Of a stretch of DNA of 64,000 nt, positions 44,232 through 56,800 are shown in pieces (the stretch's first letter is position 1; each line of letters opens with the position of its first letter). The stretch covers positions 47,713,910-47,777,909 of the forward strand of contig CM055320.2 of the NCBI GenBank assembly GCA_029255685.2, read 5' to 3'. The notes beneath the pieces are model-generated. The model searched no databases, was not told where the DNA came from, and saw only the letters and a program-made list of their open reading frames with translations. The DNA is from Silene conica (taxonomy: Eukaryota; Streptophyta; Magnoliopsida; Caryophyllales; Caryophyllaceae). The translations under genes and the position numbers were made by a program.

Positions 44232-46027
44232 TGAAGTGATTTTAAGGAACACAAATTTTTAATAAATTTTCAGAATGTTACCTTGCTTGTGAGAGCTGTC
44301 ATTTAAAATGTGTTCTCTATATGTGTATGAAAATTTTATGTATGATAACCTTCTGAATTAGCTTTCCAATGTTTTTGGTTTCATGTTAAAACGACTTATA
44401 TTTTGAAAGAAATAAATATTTTAGTCGACAGTGGTCAGATTGTTACTGCACAGTCCCGTTTTGACCATCTTTTTGTAAAGAAATCATTTAAAAACTTGGT
44501 TATTGTTTATGCATAATTCCAACTCTACTGTTCAGAATATTCGTTCACGTTTGCAAAATGATACGCCATGTAAAATCTGAACGAGTTGTTATTTGATTGC
44601 GATTTTTGCAAGTTGCCCAATTTTCTGTTGATTTGCTGTAAAGTTCTTGTTCAGACCGATTGAGTTGTAAAAATTGTATTAAATAATTTCCATGAGATAT
44701 GCATTCGATTCTTTTTCCTCTGTTTACCTAATTCTTTATATTTTTTATTTTAAAAACTATAATCGCTCGCACGTTAGCTAAGCTGTTATTTAATTATGAT
44801 TTTTGTAAGTTGCTGCATAATGTTTAATTGGTGAAATTGTGAGGTATGTAAGTTTCATATAAAAGTTTAATCAAATGTGAATTATGTGTTGTGACCCCGT
44901 GATATCCTGACATGACACTAGTAACATGTATAGTAGGCATATGATACGAGTATGAACCTCACTATATGATAGCATAACCTTGTTTATTTCCTCAAGTTTC
45001 AAATTTAATCGTTTCAATTATATGTCTAATATTACGACGTCAAAATAATTATGTGCTACTCGTATGTGATGTCAAAAGCATGCTTATCTGAGAAGAGTCT
45101 TGCCAAGTGGCAGAATGAAATTTAACTGGTAAGCTTACTAGCATGATGTAGTAATCTAATGGTTATACGTAATTGTGATTATTTGAACAATGTGAATCTT
45201 GTTGATGTTCTTTCGGAAATTTAAGTATATTGTTATACCATACAGTGAATTGCATATTGTTATATTTAGAATCCGATCACGATGTGTTGAATTATTTATT
45301 GTTAACATATGATTTATGGAAGTACTAGTCTCGTGAATTCGTTTAATTTCATCGCTAAAATTTTCATAATTCATGAACTACAAGAACAATGTTAAGGAAG
45401 AAGAATCAGAATGCCTCCGTGTAGTCTTAATTCTGAGCTGTAGCTGGTAAACTAGTCCTTGATTGAGTTTATAATTGTCACCAACTACCTTTTAATGTTT
45501 CAAACATTTCAGAATATTTTCAAAGTGATAAATCAGGATTAAGCTTGATGTTTGATAATTATGGTGATTGTATGCAATACGAGCATTCTGTAGCTACGTG
45601 TCGATGAAATCTTGCTCGAATGTTTAATTGTTGTGCATTGTATAAAACCCTTAAATTGCAAGTCATATATAGTAATAGTTTCATGATGAATGATGTAATA
45701 TGAGTGGACGGGAAATGTACCTAAGTGATTTTGTTAACTTATTGATATCTAGGAATGTCAAACGGTCTTGTGAGTCTATGATTTGTGTATATCTTGTGAA
45801 ATATTTCAATGCTCCATGCTTAATTACGTTAATTAATTTTGCTCTATATCTTTTCCTAAAATATAATTACGAACATGAAACGTTTTAATTTGTCAATTAT
45901 GAACTATGAGCTTCTGATTGTTTACATTGTCGTAAATATGTTAACTTTGTGTTAAAACTTTCAAGGGTATGTAAGTGTTAGCTACTCTGATTCTGTTTTG
46001 CTGCGTAACACGATTCAACCAATTCTA
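44232..46027 (+). other. Element D internal region, middle piece
   Basis: Non-coding; collinear with about 10650-12190 of element B. It ends at ATACC (46028-46032), the target duplication of element F. Confidence 0.82.
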
Positions 46028-46032
46028 ATACC

Positions 46033-46938
46033 TGATCCAAATATGGATAATATTGAGGAGGAGATCACGTTGAGAGGCTCGGTGGCCGGAGGCACGGTGG
46101 TCGGTGGCATGGAGGTGGCCGGAGGTACGGTGGTCGGCGGGGAAAGCTTGGTGCACGACTTGCTTGGTCGTAGGGTTTGTGTTGTGAGCAAAACTAATTT
46201 AGGGGTGGTTACAAGTTAGTTATGAGTTGGTTATAGTTGTTAGGAGAGTTTGTTAGTTTGTTACAAGGTAGTTACAAGTTTGTTATTATCTTGTTAGTAT
46301 GTTATCTTAGGGTTATTAGGGTTAGCTATTTAATTCTTTTAATTCCTAAGATAGAGTTTATTTAATAAGGATTATTTTAATCGATTAGATTAAGTTTAGG
46401 ACTTCTAATCTCATTAGAGTTTCGAGATTAGGAGACGTGTGGTTGTGCTTTGGGACGTGTGACCTCTAGTATAAATAGGCACATTGTTCTTCTTGTTTTT
46501 CATTCAAGTATTCAATCAATAAAAATTTACAAGTTTTCTTTTTAAGGCATTCTTAAAGAAATCTCAAGGAGTCATCGAGTGTTGATCCGAACCGTTAATA
46601 TTTGTCGCGTTTCAAGTATTAGCAAGAATTACAAACTATAGGTCTAGGGAGTAATTCACCATTGTTTGAACCTAGGGCAAACAAATAGCCTTCTACCTTG
46701 GGGATTCACCTCAAGACCGTCACAACTACAATAACAACCATCATCACCACCACCACCGACGGACGCCACCACCATCGACATCATCACCAACCACCATCAC
46801 CATCCATCGTTCATTATTTTTCAAGATTGTTTCAAGATCGTTCCATACTTTGCCTATTTTATTAATTCATTCAAGATTGTTCTCAAGATTTCCAAGAAAG
46901 CTTCCGCGGACGATTTCTTTGCTCAAGAATTCGTATCA
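46033..46938 (+). repeat. Element F 5' LTR
   Basis: 906 bp. A TATA box TATAAATAGG is at 46470-46479. A GGTGGTCGG-type minisatellite lies at about 46079-46140. Confidence 0.93.
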
Positions 46939-46942
46939 TCAG

Positions 46943-46954
46943 TGGTATCAGAGC
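46943..46954 (+). other. Element F primer-binding site (initiator Met tRNA)
   Basis: TGGTATCAGAGC followed by TTCGGCTC, 4 nt after the LTR; 36 nt before the pol ATG. Confidence 0.92.
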
Positions 46955-46990
46955 TTCGGCTCTTGATTTTCTTTATCTTCAAGACGGTCC

Positions 46991-49900
46991 ATGGAGGGAA
47001 TTACTATGGAGGGCGTGAGGTTCAAGGGGGGAGTAGGAGTGTCGTTACAATTGCAAAGGAACTTGATGTTGCGTAACCTAGAAGTCCAACCCAATCAAAC
47101 CCCAAACGACCAAAGGAACCAAATTTTCTATACCAAGTGCCAAATCCAAGACAAGTGGTGTAGCGTGATCATTGACGGAGGAAGTTGTGCGAACGTTGCT
47201 TCCGAGGAGATGGTGACCAAACTTAACCTAATTACCACCACACACCCAAAACCCTATTTATTACATTGGTTGGAGGACGGGAGTGTTATAGAGGTAACGA
47301 GGCAGGTAAGGGTAGGAATTAAGATGGGATCATACGATCTACCACCCGGATTACCACCTTTACGAGGGATCGAACATCAAATCGATTTAATTCCAGGGGC
47401 TGCCCTACCTAATAAGGCCGCCTATAGAAGCAATCCGGTGGAGACCAAGGAGTTGCAAAGACAAATTGATGAGTTGTTAGAAAGGGGTTATGTGAGGGAG
47501 AGTATGAGTCCTTGTGCGGTACCGGCATTACTAGTGCCAAAGAAGGATAGGACATGGAGGATGTGTGTGGATAGTAGGGCCGTAAACAATATCACAATCA
47601 AGTATAGGTTTCCAATTCCAAGGTTAGATGGTATGTTGGATGAATTACATGGATCGGTAGTCTTTTCAAAAATCGATCTAAGGAGTGGTTATCATCAAAT
47701 TAGGATGAGGGAAGGGGACGAATGGAAGACGGCATTCAAAACCAAACATGGTTTATACGAGTGGTTGGTGATGCCTTTTGGTCTTACTAATGCACCTAGT
47801 ACTCTCATGAGGTTGATGAACGAGATGCTCAAATCGTTCTTGGGAAGGTTTGTGGTAGTTTACTTAGATGATATTTTAATCTATAGCAAATCTATTAATG
47901 ATCATCTAATGCACTTAAGATTGGTTTTCGAAACTTTGAAGGAAAGGAAGCTATTCGGGAAATTGGAGAAGTGTACCTTCTTGGTGGAGAGTGTGGTGTT
48001 CTTAGGGTATGTGGTATCCAAGGAAGGAGTTTCGGTAGATCAAACCAAAATTCAGGCTATAGAATCATGGCCCACGCCTAAAACCGTCATGGAGGTTCGT
48101 TCTTTTCATGGTCTTGCCTCTTTTTATCGTAGATTTATCAAAAATTTCAGTACCGTCACGAGTCCTATCACGGAGTGTATGAAAAAGAGAGTCTTTGTGT
48201 GGACCGAGGCAGCCCAAAGGGCGTTTGAGACGATAAAAGGGTTGTTATGCAATACACAAATATTAGCATTACCGGATTTCTCACAACCGTTCGAAGTAGA
48301 ATGTGATGCAAGCGAAGTGGGGATTGGGGCGGTTCTTGTACAAGGTAAGAGGCGTATTGCTTATTTTTCGGAGAAACTTAATGGGGCAAGGTTAAATTAT
48401 TCTACCTATGACAAAGAATTCTATGCTATTGTTCGGGCTCTAATGCATTTGAGTCATTATCTTAGACCAAGTCACTTTGTACTTCACTCGGATCATGAAT
48501 CCTTGAAATATATCCATGGTCAACAAAAACTTCAAGGCATGCTAAGTGGGTTGAATTGTTGCAATCTTTTCACTTTTCTTCTAAGTATAAATATGGGAAG
48601 AGTAATGTGGTGGCGGATGCATTGTCAAGGAGGTATACGTTGTTGTCCACATTGGGAGTGAAGCTATTAGGGTTCGAAACCCTAAAGGATTATTATGAAG
48701 GGGACGGTGACTTTGGCGAAGTGTTCCGAGGGTGCAAGGAGGGTACCGTGACCATTGGTGAGTTTATGATGCAAGATGGGTTCCTCTTTAAGGGTAATTG
48801 TTTGTGTGTTCCGAAACATCCTATTCGGGAGTTATTAGTACGTGAGTCTCATGGAGGAGGGTTGGCCGGACACTTTGGCATTCAAAACACATTGGAGGTG
48901 TTACGGGAGCATTTCTTTTGGCCCAAGATGTTAGGGGATGTAACAAGGGTGGTTGGGAAGTGTGTAACATGCCATATAGCCAAAAACAAATTCAAATCGG
49001 GCGAGTATACCTCTTTGCCGATTCGAAGTAGGCCATGGGAGGACATGTCGATGGATTTTATATTGGCCTTACCGCGTACTCTAAGAGGGAAAGACGCAAT
49101 TATGGTTGTGGTGGATAGGTTTTCAAAGATGGCGCATATTGTGGCTTGTCATAAGACGAATGATGCTAGTAACGTGGCTCATCTTTATTATCGCGAGATA
49201 GTACGTTTACATGGGATACCAAGAACCATTGTGTCAGATATGGATTCAAAATTCTTAAGCTATTTTTGGAATACCTTTTGGAGGAAGGTAGGGACTAAGT
49301 TGTTGTTTAGTACTTCTCATCATCCTCAAACGGATGGGCAATCGGAGGTTACTAATCGGACTTTGGGAACAATTTTAAGAGGATTGGTGAGCAAGACACA
49401 AAAGGATTGGGATATCAAATTGGCTCATGCGGAATTCGCTTACAATAGGTCTCCAACGTTTGCTACAAAGCACTCACCTTTCGAGATAGTCTATGGGGTT
49501 AATCCTTATTTACCCTTAGATCTACTTCCATTGCCTATGGATGAGTTGGTTCACAAGGATGCGGAGTCCAAACTCAAGTCTATGATGAAATTACATGAGC
49601 AAGTGCGAGCAAGGATTGAAACCATGAATGAAGCTTAAAAAGAAAGTCGAATAAACATCGTAAGCCACGCTTGTTCGAACCGGGGGATCTGGTTTGAGTG
49701 CATCTAAGGAAGGAGCGGTTTCCGGGGAAGAGGAAAAACAAACTAATGCCTCGTGCGGAGGGTCCATATAAGATTATTGGGCGGGTCAACGATAATTCTT
49801 ATCAAGTAGAATTGCCGGGTGACTATGGAGTACACGCTTCATTCAATGTCGGGGATCTATCTAAATATTTGGATGATGACGGTCTCGCAGAATTGAGGAC

Positions 49901-50111
49901 AATTCCTTTTAAAGGAGGAGGGGATGATCCAGATATGGATAGCATTGAGGAGGAGATCACGTTGGGAGGCTCGGTGGTCGGAGGCACGGTGGTCGGTGGC
50001 ATGGAGGTGGTCGGAGGTACCGTGGTTGGCGGGGAAAGATTGGTGCACGACTTGCTTGGTCGTAGGGTTTGTGTTGTGAGCATAACTAATTTAGGGGTGG
50101 TTACAAGTTAG
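46991..50111 (+). pseudogene. Element F pol, truncated protease and frameshifted
   Basis: The frame starts at ATG 46991, close to the primer site, with no Gag. LMLRNLEVQ and QIFYTKC lead into a protease with IIDGGSC in place of IIDSGSC. About 120 residues found in A and E (rest of protease including HILLGRPW, plus the linker) are missing in frame: KMGSYD joins directly to [18 protein letters not shown] is complete ([22 protein letters not shown]), and RNase H follows to [17 protein letters not shown] small deletion at about 48533-48540 shifts the frame; integrase continues from 48556 (HGGGLAGHFG, MDFILALPRT, SDMD in place of SDRD, HPQTDGQSEV). A stop/frameshift at about 49636 and a TGA for Trp at 49695-49697 follow. 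The tail runs into the LTR as a VVGGT/VVGGM repeat and ends at 50111. Confidence 0.9.
49910..49924 (+). other. Element F polypurine tract
   Basis: AAAGGAGGAGGGGA immediately before the TGATCC start of the 3' LTR. Confidence 0.82.
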
Positions 50112-50836
50112 TTATGAGTTGGTTCTAGTTTTTAGGAGAGTTTGTTAGTTTGTTACAAGGTAGTTACAAGTTTGTTATTATCTTGTTAGTATGTTATCTT
50201 AGGGTTATTAGGGTTAGCTATTTAATTCTTTTAATTCCTAAGATAAAGTTTATTTAATAAGGATTATTTTGATCCATTAGATTAAGTTTAGGACTTCTAA
50301 TCTCATTACGGTTTCGAGATTAGGAGGCGTGTGGTTGTGCTTGGGACGTGTGACCTCTAGTATAAATAGGCACATTGTTCTTCTTGTTTTTCATTCAAGT
50401 ATTCAATCAATAAAAATTTACAAGTTTTCTTTTTAAGGCATTCTTAAAGAAATCTCAAGGACTCATCGAGGGTTGATCTGAACCGTTAATATTTGTCACG
50501 TTTCAAGTATTAGCAAGAATTACAAGCTATAGGTCTAGGGAGTAATTCACCATTGTTTGAACTATAGGTCTAGGGCAAACAAATATCCTTCTACATTGGG
50601 GATTCACCTCAAGACCGTCACAACTACAATAACAACCATCATCACCACCACCACCGACGGACGCCACCACCATCGACATCATCACCGACCACCATCACCA
50701 TCCATTGTTCATTATTTTTCAAGATTGTTTCAAGATCGTTTCATACTTTGCCTATTTTATTAATTCATTCAAGATTGTTCTCATGATTTCCAAGAAAGCT
50801 TCCGCGGACGATTTCTTTGCTCAAGAATTCGTATCA
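49925..50836 (+). repeat. Element F 3' LTR
   Basis: 912 bp. The first 187 bp carry the end of the pol frame, including the GGTGGTCGG minisatellite at about 49971-50032. Confidence 0.93.
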
Positions 50837-50841
50837 ATACC

Positions 50842-52016
50842 CTTATTATTTTTGAGGTTAGATGTTTACGAGATAACTAATGTGAATTGCTTATGAGTGC
50901 TCATTTGAGTTGAATATTAGTAATTGTTATTCTATTTTGAGAGTTAACGTTTTCTATTGAGGAGACAATATTTTGTTTGTGAGATGGGACGAGTTGTAAG
51001 TTGGGTGAATTTTTTTTTTCTCTATATTTGGTTAGCTTGAGTTATGCATAATGATTCTGTTTTAGGTTGTTCTGGTATAGCGTACAATTTCTTGTTTTAT
51101 GAACTGTGGAATTTGTAAGTATACATACAAGCATGTCAATGAAATTGGTTAAGGTATGTACATTGCCATGTTATTTAGCTGATGGGATAAAGTTTGATGA
51201 GATAGAGTTTACTCATGGGTTTAGGACGAAGACCATGATTGATTTTTTATTGACATTGAGACTACACTTCAGTGTTTTATCGAGTTGTCGTATTCCTTGA
51301 CCTTGACTCGTGGGTGAGTAGCTTAGAGTGTTACTCTCTAAGTGTTGAGCAGTTCCTTTAATGGAATATCTGATAATATTGATATTATAATTGAGATGAG
51401 AATTGGTTACTGGTGTTAAGTTATGAGTTATTAGGCCGTTGTGCCATATTGTGTTTTCGGTCGAGTGTGGCATTGGTTGTTGAGTTATATTCTGAGTTTG
51501 AAATCGCTATTGAGATAGTAGTAGTGCCTTGCGGTTTTATCCACCAATTCACTCACCCCTTGTCGCTGGTCTTGGGTCCGACGATGAGAGCAAGATACTT
51601 GGTCACTTGACGTAAGAGTTCATGAGATAGAGTAATGAGTAATACGGAGTATGAGCTAGAACTTTTATGATGAGGTTACGGGGACGTAACCATATTTTTT
51701 TTTAAGGATGATAGGATTGTAAAATCTTAATGATCTATGATATGGCTAGTTGTTATGACATGGCTAATAGGTATGTCGTGATTATTTGGATATAATTGAT
51801 AACCCTGCTACTTATGTTATGCTCTATATCGTGGTTGTTGAAGTGTCATGTGTTTCTGTTGCATGTCAAACTTTGGGGACAAAGTTTTCTTAAGGGGGAT
51901 GGAATGTAACATTTCACGTTTCTTAAGTGTTATTTATTGTTCATGCTTGCAACGTCTTTCTTTACCGTTATAGGGTGGTAAACTTCGGGACGAAGTTCAT
52001 TTTAAGGGGCGAAGAC
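50842..52016 (+). other. Element D internal region, right piece, with hairpin-polypurine modules
   Basis: Non-coding. Module 1: AACTTTGGGGACAAAGTT (51869-51886), TTAAGGGGGATGGAA and TGTAACA at 51905. Module 2: AACTTCGGGACGAAGTT (51981-51997), TTAAGGGGCGAAGAC and the LTR at 52017. Two modules against three in element B. Confidence 0.85.
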
Positions 52017-52787
52017 TGTAATACCCTGTATTCCATTTTAATATTTATTATTTATATTGACGTGTATTCGATAATTAATTTATCGAATAAGGTTTATTTT
52101 TATATTTTTTTATATGTTATGAGTAATGTGTCGAATAAGCGTATTAGTTAATTTTAAGTTGCGACTTATAAACGGGAACCAGTGTTTTATGTTCTCGGGA
52201 TGCGTGATGGGTTTGGGCTTACGTTTAATGGTTGATGGGTGATATTAGTTGTATAAACATCAAAGGATGAGAACAACAACAAAACCGTAATATTACCTAT
52301 CGACATTCTACCCAACTTTTTCATCCATCGACAAATCTCACAAAACTCAAAACCCTAATTCCCCTTCACTCGCTGCCTCTATTTCTGCCTCCTTCCATCA
52401 ACAAAGCTTACCCTACTGTGGCCATGAGAAGAACAAGGGAGAAGGAAAAAAACGAGTAAGGAAACCATCACCATTTCATCACCACCATCGTTTTCTTCAA
52501 GCGTTGTGCGGTAGAAAACTAGTAAGTGTTTACAACCTTTTAATAACTTTGTCGATTAGAGTCGTGTTGTCGAGAGTAATCCATGTTCTATGTATATCAC
52601 GTTTATCGTTTTTAGACCGTCATAGGACCACCATAACTGTTATGTCGAGGGCCTTGAAACACGACAGTAGAATGCATTTTGACGATACTCTGTTTCTGCG
52701 TGAGTTTTCTATCTCGTTAACGATTGCGTAATTAATTGTGTTTGGGTGTAATTCTGGTCGTGGGTTATGGGTAAAGGTGGTAGAAGA
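52017..52787 (+). repeat. Element D 3' LTR, first 771 bp, interrupted by E3
   Basis: Matches 22391-23163 with roughly 2 percent differences by eye. It stops in GTAGAAGA where the 5' copy continues GCTATAGG. GAAGA (52783-52787) is the presumed target sequence of E3, but its duplicate is not on the other side of E3. Confidence 0.9.
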
Positions 52788-53817
52788 TGATGCGGAACCA
52801 TCGTTAATTCAATCCCAAGAAATATTATTAAACAAAGATATGAGTCATATTAATCAAAGCTACAAGATAGGATCAACTTCCGTTCTTAGGATTGCTTGGG
52901 AAGGGATTGAAACCCTTGGGGCGTGCGAGTAGAGGAGGCACGAAACCCTAGATTAATTAGGGTTTGTGTTTTATTCTTTTCTGTTATTTTAATTAATTTG
53001 TTATTTAATTAATTAAGTTTGTTACTAGTTTGTTACAACTAGGTTGTTAAAGTTGTTACAAGGTGGTTACAAAATTAGTTATTAGTTAGTTATGAATTTG
53101 TTATTAAGTTGTTAGGGTTTGTTACTACAACTTAATCTTTTATTTGTTATTTTATCTTTTAGATTAAATAAGGATTATCTTTAATCCATAGGATAGGAAT
53201 AGAAACCCTAGGAAGAGTAGTAGTACACGGTTTGGCCGAGCACTTGGGGACCGTGTAGGGTTCTTGTTCTTTCCTATTTCGATTCTGGTTTGTGACGGAT
53301 GACCTTACTATAAATAGGCATCCTTAGTTGTTTGTTTTATTCATCTTATTATCAAATTATAAACAAAACCTTTTGTTAAGTTTTACTTACAAATCTAAAG
53401 TATCTGTGTGAGCTTTAAAACCCGAAGTATCTGTGTGAGCTTCAAAATAATTGAGAGGGTATCTGTGTGAGCTTGATCAATTATCCTATCCATCGACAAT
53501 CATAAATCATTCATCAAATCGTTTCACAAATCTTTCAAGTATTAAGTGCTGTGCCTTATTACGTCATCAACAATCTTTATTCAAGAAGATCAAGAAACAC
53601 CAAGATTCACCACCACCGTTGACCACCGTCCACGGCGAGCCACGTCACCACCACCGGCCGTTCGTCCGTCCACCATTCATTCATTCTTCTTCGTTCTTGG
53701 TTATTTTTCGTTCTTTATTCGTTCAAGATTGTATTATTTTATTAGTATTTTTATTCCGCTGCAACATCCGTATTTTTGTTGATTATCTTTATTGATTATC
53801 ACCCCAAATACGCATCA
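52788..53817 (+). repeat. Element E3 5' LTR
   Basis: 1030 bp; TATA box at 53309. Private changes include C in the T run near 52981 and CATTCATTCTTC near 53680. Confidence 0.95.
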
Positions 53818-53887
53818 AATTGGTATCAGAGCTTCGGCTCTTGGTCTAATTTTTATTATACCGGTTCTTGGGAGAAGTTTTGTTACA

Positions 53888-56800
53888 ATGGTATTAAGGA
53901 ACTTGCATATAGAGGCCGACGAAGGGATCCACGATCAAAGGGAGAGGATTTTTCGTACAAAGTGCAAGATAAAGAATAAGGTGTGTACTATGATCATTGA
54001 TAGCGGTTCTTGTACTAATCTATTGTCCAAGGAGGCGGTTGAGAAACTACAACTACCCAAGATTGATAAGAAACATCCTTATAAACTATATTGGCTTGAT
54101 GGGGAAGAAGGAATTAACGTAAACCAACAAGTCCTAGTTCCATTCAAGATTGGTCCGTATGAAGATGAAGTATGGTGCGATATTGTGCCTATGAGTGCTA
54201 GTCATATTCTATTGGGAAGACCATGGCAGTTTGATCGAAAGGTGATACACAACGGGAGAACCAATGTTTATAGCGTGCCCAAAGGAAAAACAATATTTGA
54301 TCTTCAACCATGGGTTCCAAAGAAAAGGAGTGAACCTAAGAAAGACATAGAAGAGATGATAATAGAGGGGAAAGAAGTAGAAGAGGCGATCACCAACGGA
54401 GAACCAACGTTCATGATGGTAGTAAGGGACGTAGGAGGCCGTGAGAGTGGCGAGGAGGAGGGTCGGCGTGAGGTGCGAAGTTTATTGGAGGAGTTCAAGG
54501 ATGTGTTTCCGGAAGAGCTACCCGACGGACTACCACCACTACGAGGGATAGAGCACCAAATCGATCTTATTCCAGGAGCAGCGTTACCTAATAAACCCGC
54601 TTATCGTTGTAATCCGGAAGAGGCAAAAGAATTACAAAGACAAGTCCAAGAATTGATGGATAGAGGTTATGTACAAGAAAGCCTAAGTCCATGTGCAGTA
54701 CCAGCTCTATTGGTACCAAAAAAGGAAGGAACTTGGAGGATGTGCATTGACAGTCGCGCCGTCAACAACATCACAATTAAATACCGATTTCCTATACCAA
54801 GGTTAGATGATATGCTCGACGAACTCGCAGGATCAAAGGTATTTTCTAAACTAGATCTAAGAAGTGGTTATCATCAGATGAGGGTTAGGGAAGGAGATGA
54901 ATGGAAGACAGCTTTTAAAACGAAGCAAGGGTTATACGAGTGGCTCGTTATGCCATTTGGGTTGTGCAACGCTCCTAGCTCGTTCATGAGGCTAATGAAT
55001 GAGGTATTAAGACCTTTCTTAAATAAATTTGTGGTTGTTTACCTAGATGATATTCTTGTGTATAGCCAAAGTAAAGAAGAACACAATACACATCTAAGAG
55101 CAGTATTTGAGATGCTTAGAAAGCAAAAATTATATGGGAAACTAGAGAAGTGCACGTTCATGGTAGCAAGCGTGGTCTTTTTGGGATACATCGTGGGTGA
55201 AAGAGGAGTGAGCATGGATCCATCAAAAGTTGAAGCAATACAAGCTTGGCCTATTCCTAAAACAACCACGGAGGTACGTAGTTTTCATGGTCTAGCATCG
55301 TTTTATAGGCGGTTTATTCAAGGATTTAGTTCTATCATGGCCCCTATTACGGAGTTAACAAAAAAAGGAGAGTTCGTATGGACATCACACGCCCAAAAGG
55401 CGTTTGAGGAAATAAAAAAGAAGCTTTGTTCGAATCCCGTACTTGCCTTACCAGATTTTAGTAAGTTGTTCGAAGTTGAATGCGATGCAAGTGGGGTAGG
55501 AATCGGCGCAGTATTGGTGCAAGAAAAACGGCCAATTGCCTATTTCAGTGAGAAGTTGAACGGTGCTAGGTTAAACTATTCCACCTATGACAAGGAGTTC
55601 TATGCGATTGTAAGAGCTTTGGATCATTGGGCACATTATTTACGTCCTAGACCTTTTATACTACATTCGGATCATGAAGCTTTAAAACATATTCATGGGC
55701 AACAAAAATTAAATCCAAGACATGCTAAGTGGGTTGAGTTCCTACAATCTTTTACGTTCTCTTCTAAATACAAGACAGGTAGTTCAAACATAGTAGCAGA
55801 TGCATTGTCAAGGAGACATTCTTTGTTGGTTGAATTAGATGCAAGGATTCTTGGTTTTGAGCATATTAAAGAACTATATAAAGAGGATCCCGATTTTTCA
55901 AAGGAATTTTTGAATCCGGAAGGATTATACACCACGCAAGACGGCTACCTATTCAAGGGGAACCGTTTGTGCATTCCTAAGGGATCGATGAGAGAATTAC
56001 TTGTAAGAGAGGCGCATGGAGGCGCTATAGCAGGGCACTTCGGCATTCAAAAGACAAATGAGATGTTAGGAGAACACTTTTATTGGCCTAAGATGAGTAA
56101 AGATGTTCAAGATATTATTAGCAAGTGTGTAATTTGTCAAAGATCAAAGAGTACGTTCAACAAGGGTTTATATACACCTCTTCCAGTACCAGTTCAACCA
56201 TGGAATGAGGTTAGTATGGATTTTATTTTGGGATTACCACGTACTCAACGCGGTAAAGATTCTATTATGGTTGTGGTAGATCGTTTTTCTAAGATGGCGC
56301 ACTTTATACCGGGTCATAAGACGGATGATGCAACAAAGGTAGCTGATCTTTATTATAGAGAAGTTGTTCGATTACATGGAATACCACTTACCATTGTATC
56401 GGATCGGGATGTTAAATTTCTTAGCTATTTTTGGAAGACCTTGTGGAGATTAGTTGGTACTAAACTTTTATTTAGCACCTCCCACCATCCGCAAACGGAC
56501 GGCCAGACCGAGGTCACGAATAGGACGCTCGGGAGTTTATTACGTGGGTTGGTGAGTAAGAGTACCAAGGATTGGGATATCAAGTTAGCTCATGCGGAAT
56601 TTGCGTACAATCGTACTCCTTCGGCCACCACGGGGCGTGCACCATTCGAGATTGTCTATGGGGTGAATCCGTATTTACCTATTGATCTTGTACCTATCCC
56701 AAAGAAAGAAGTTATTAGTTTTGAGGCAAAGGAGAGACAAGCCACCTTTATGAGGATGTGTGAACAAGTTAGAGCTCAAATAGAGAAGGCCAATGCTAAA

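Larger units (their letters stand above)
46033..50836 (+). mobile_element. Element F: CRM-like retrotransposon, decayed
   Basis: LTRs at 46033-46938 (906 bp) and 49925-50836 (912 bp), start TGATCC, end CGTATCA; ATACC duplicated at 46028-46032 and 50837-50841. The LTRs differ at many sites, so it is older than A, B and E. Pol is present but damaged and there is no Gag. Confidence 0.93.
22391..52787 (+). mobile_element. Element D: large non-coding LTR retrotransposon (Tekay-like LARD), heavily nested
   Basis: The 5' LTR is 22391-24972; the 3' LTR starts at 52017 and is cut at 52787 by E3. Its interior (24973-25900, 44232-46027, 50842-52016; about 3.9 kb in total) has no coding frame and is homologous to element B. 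Elements C and F are inserted in it. The LTR copies show more differences than those of B, so it is older. Its right end is not in the window. Confidence 0.9.

Noticed and set aside
52738-52932. 64-codon frame ending in the IGSTSVLRIAWEG tail
   Set aside because: It is a chance fusion of D LTR sequence with the Pol tail carried by the E3 5' LTR, where it is only an LTR copy.
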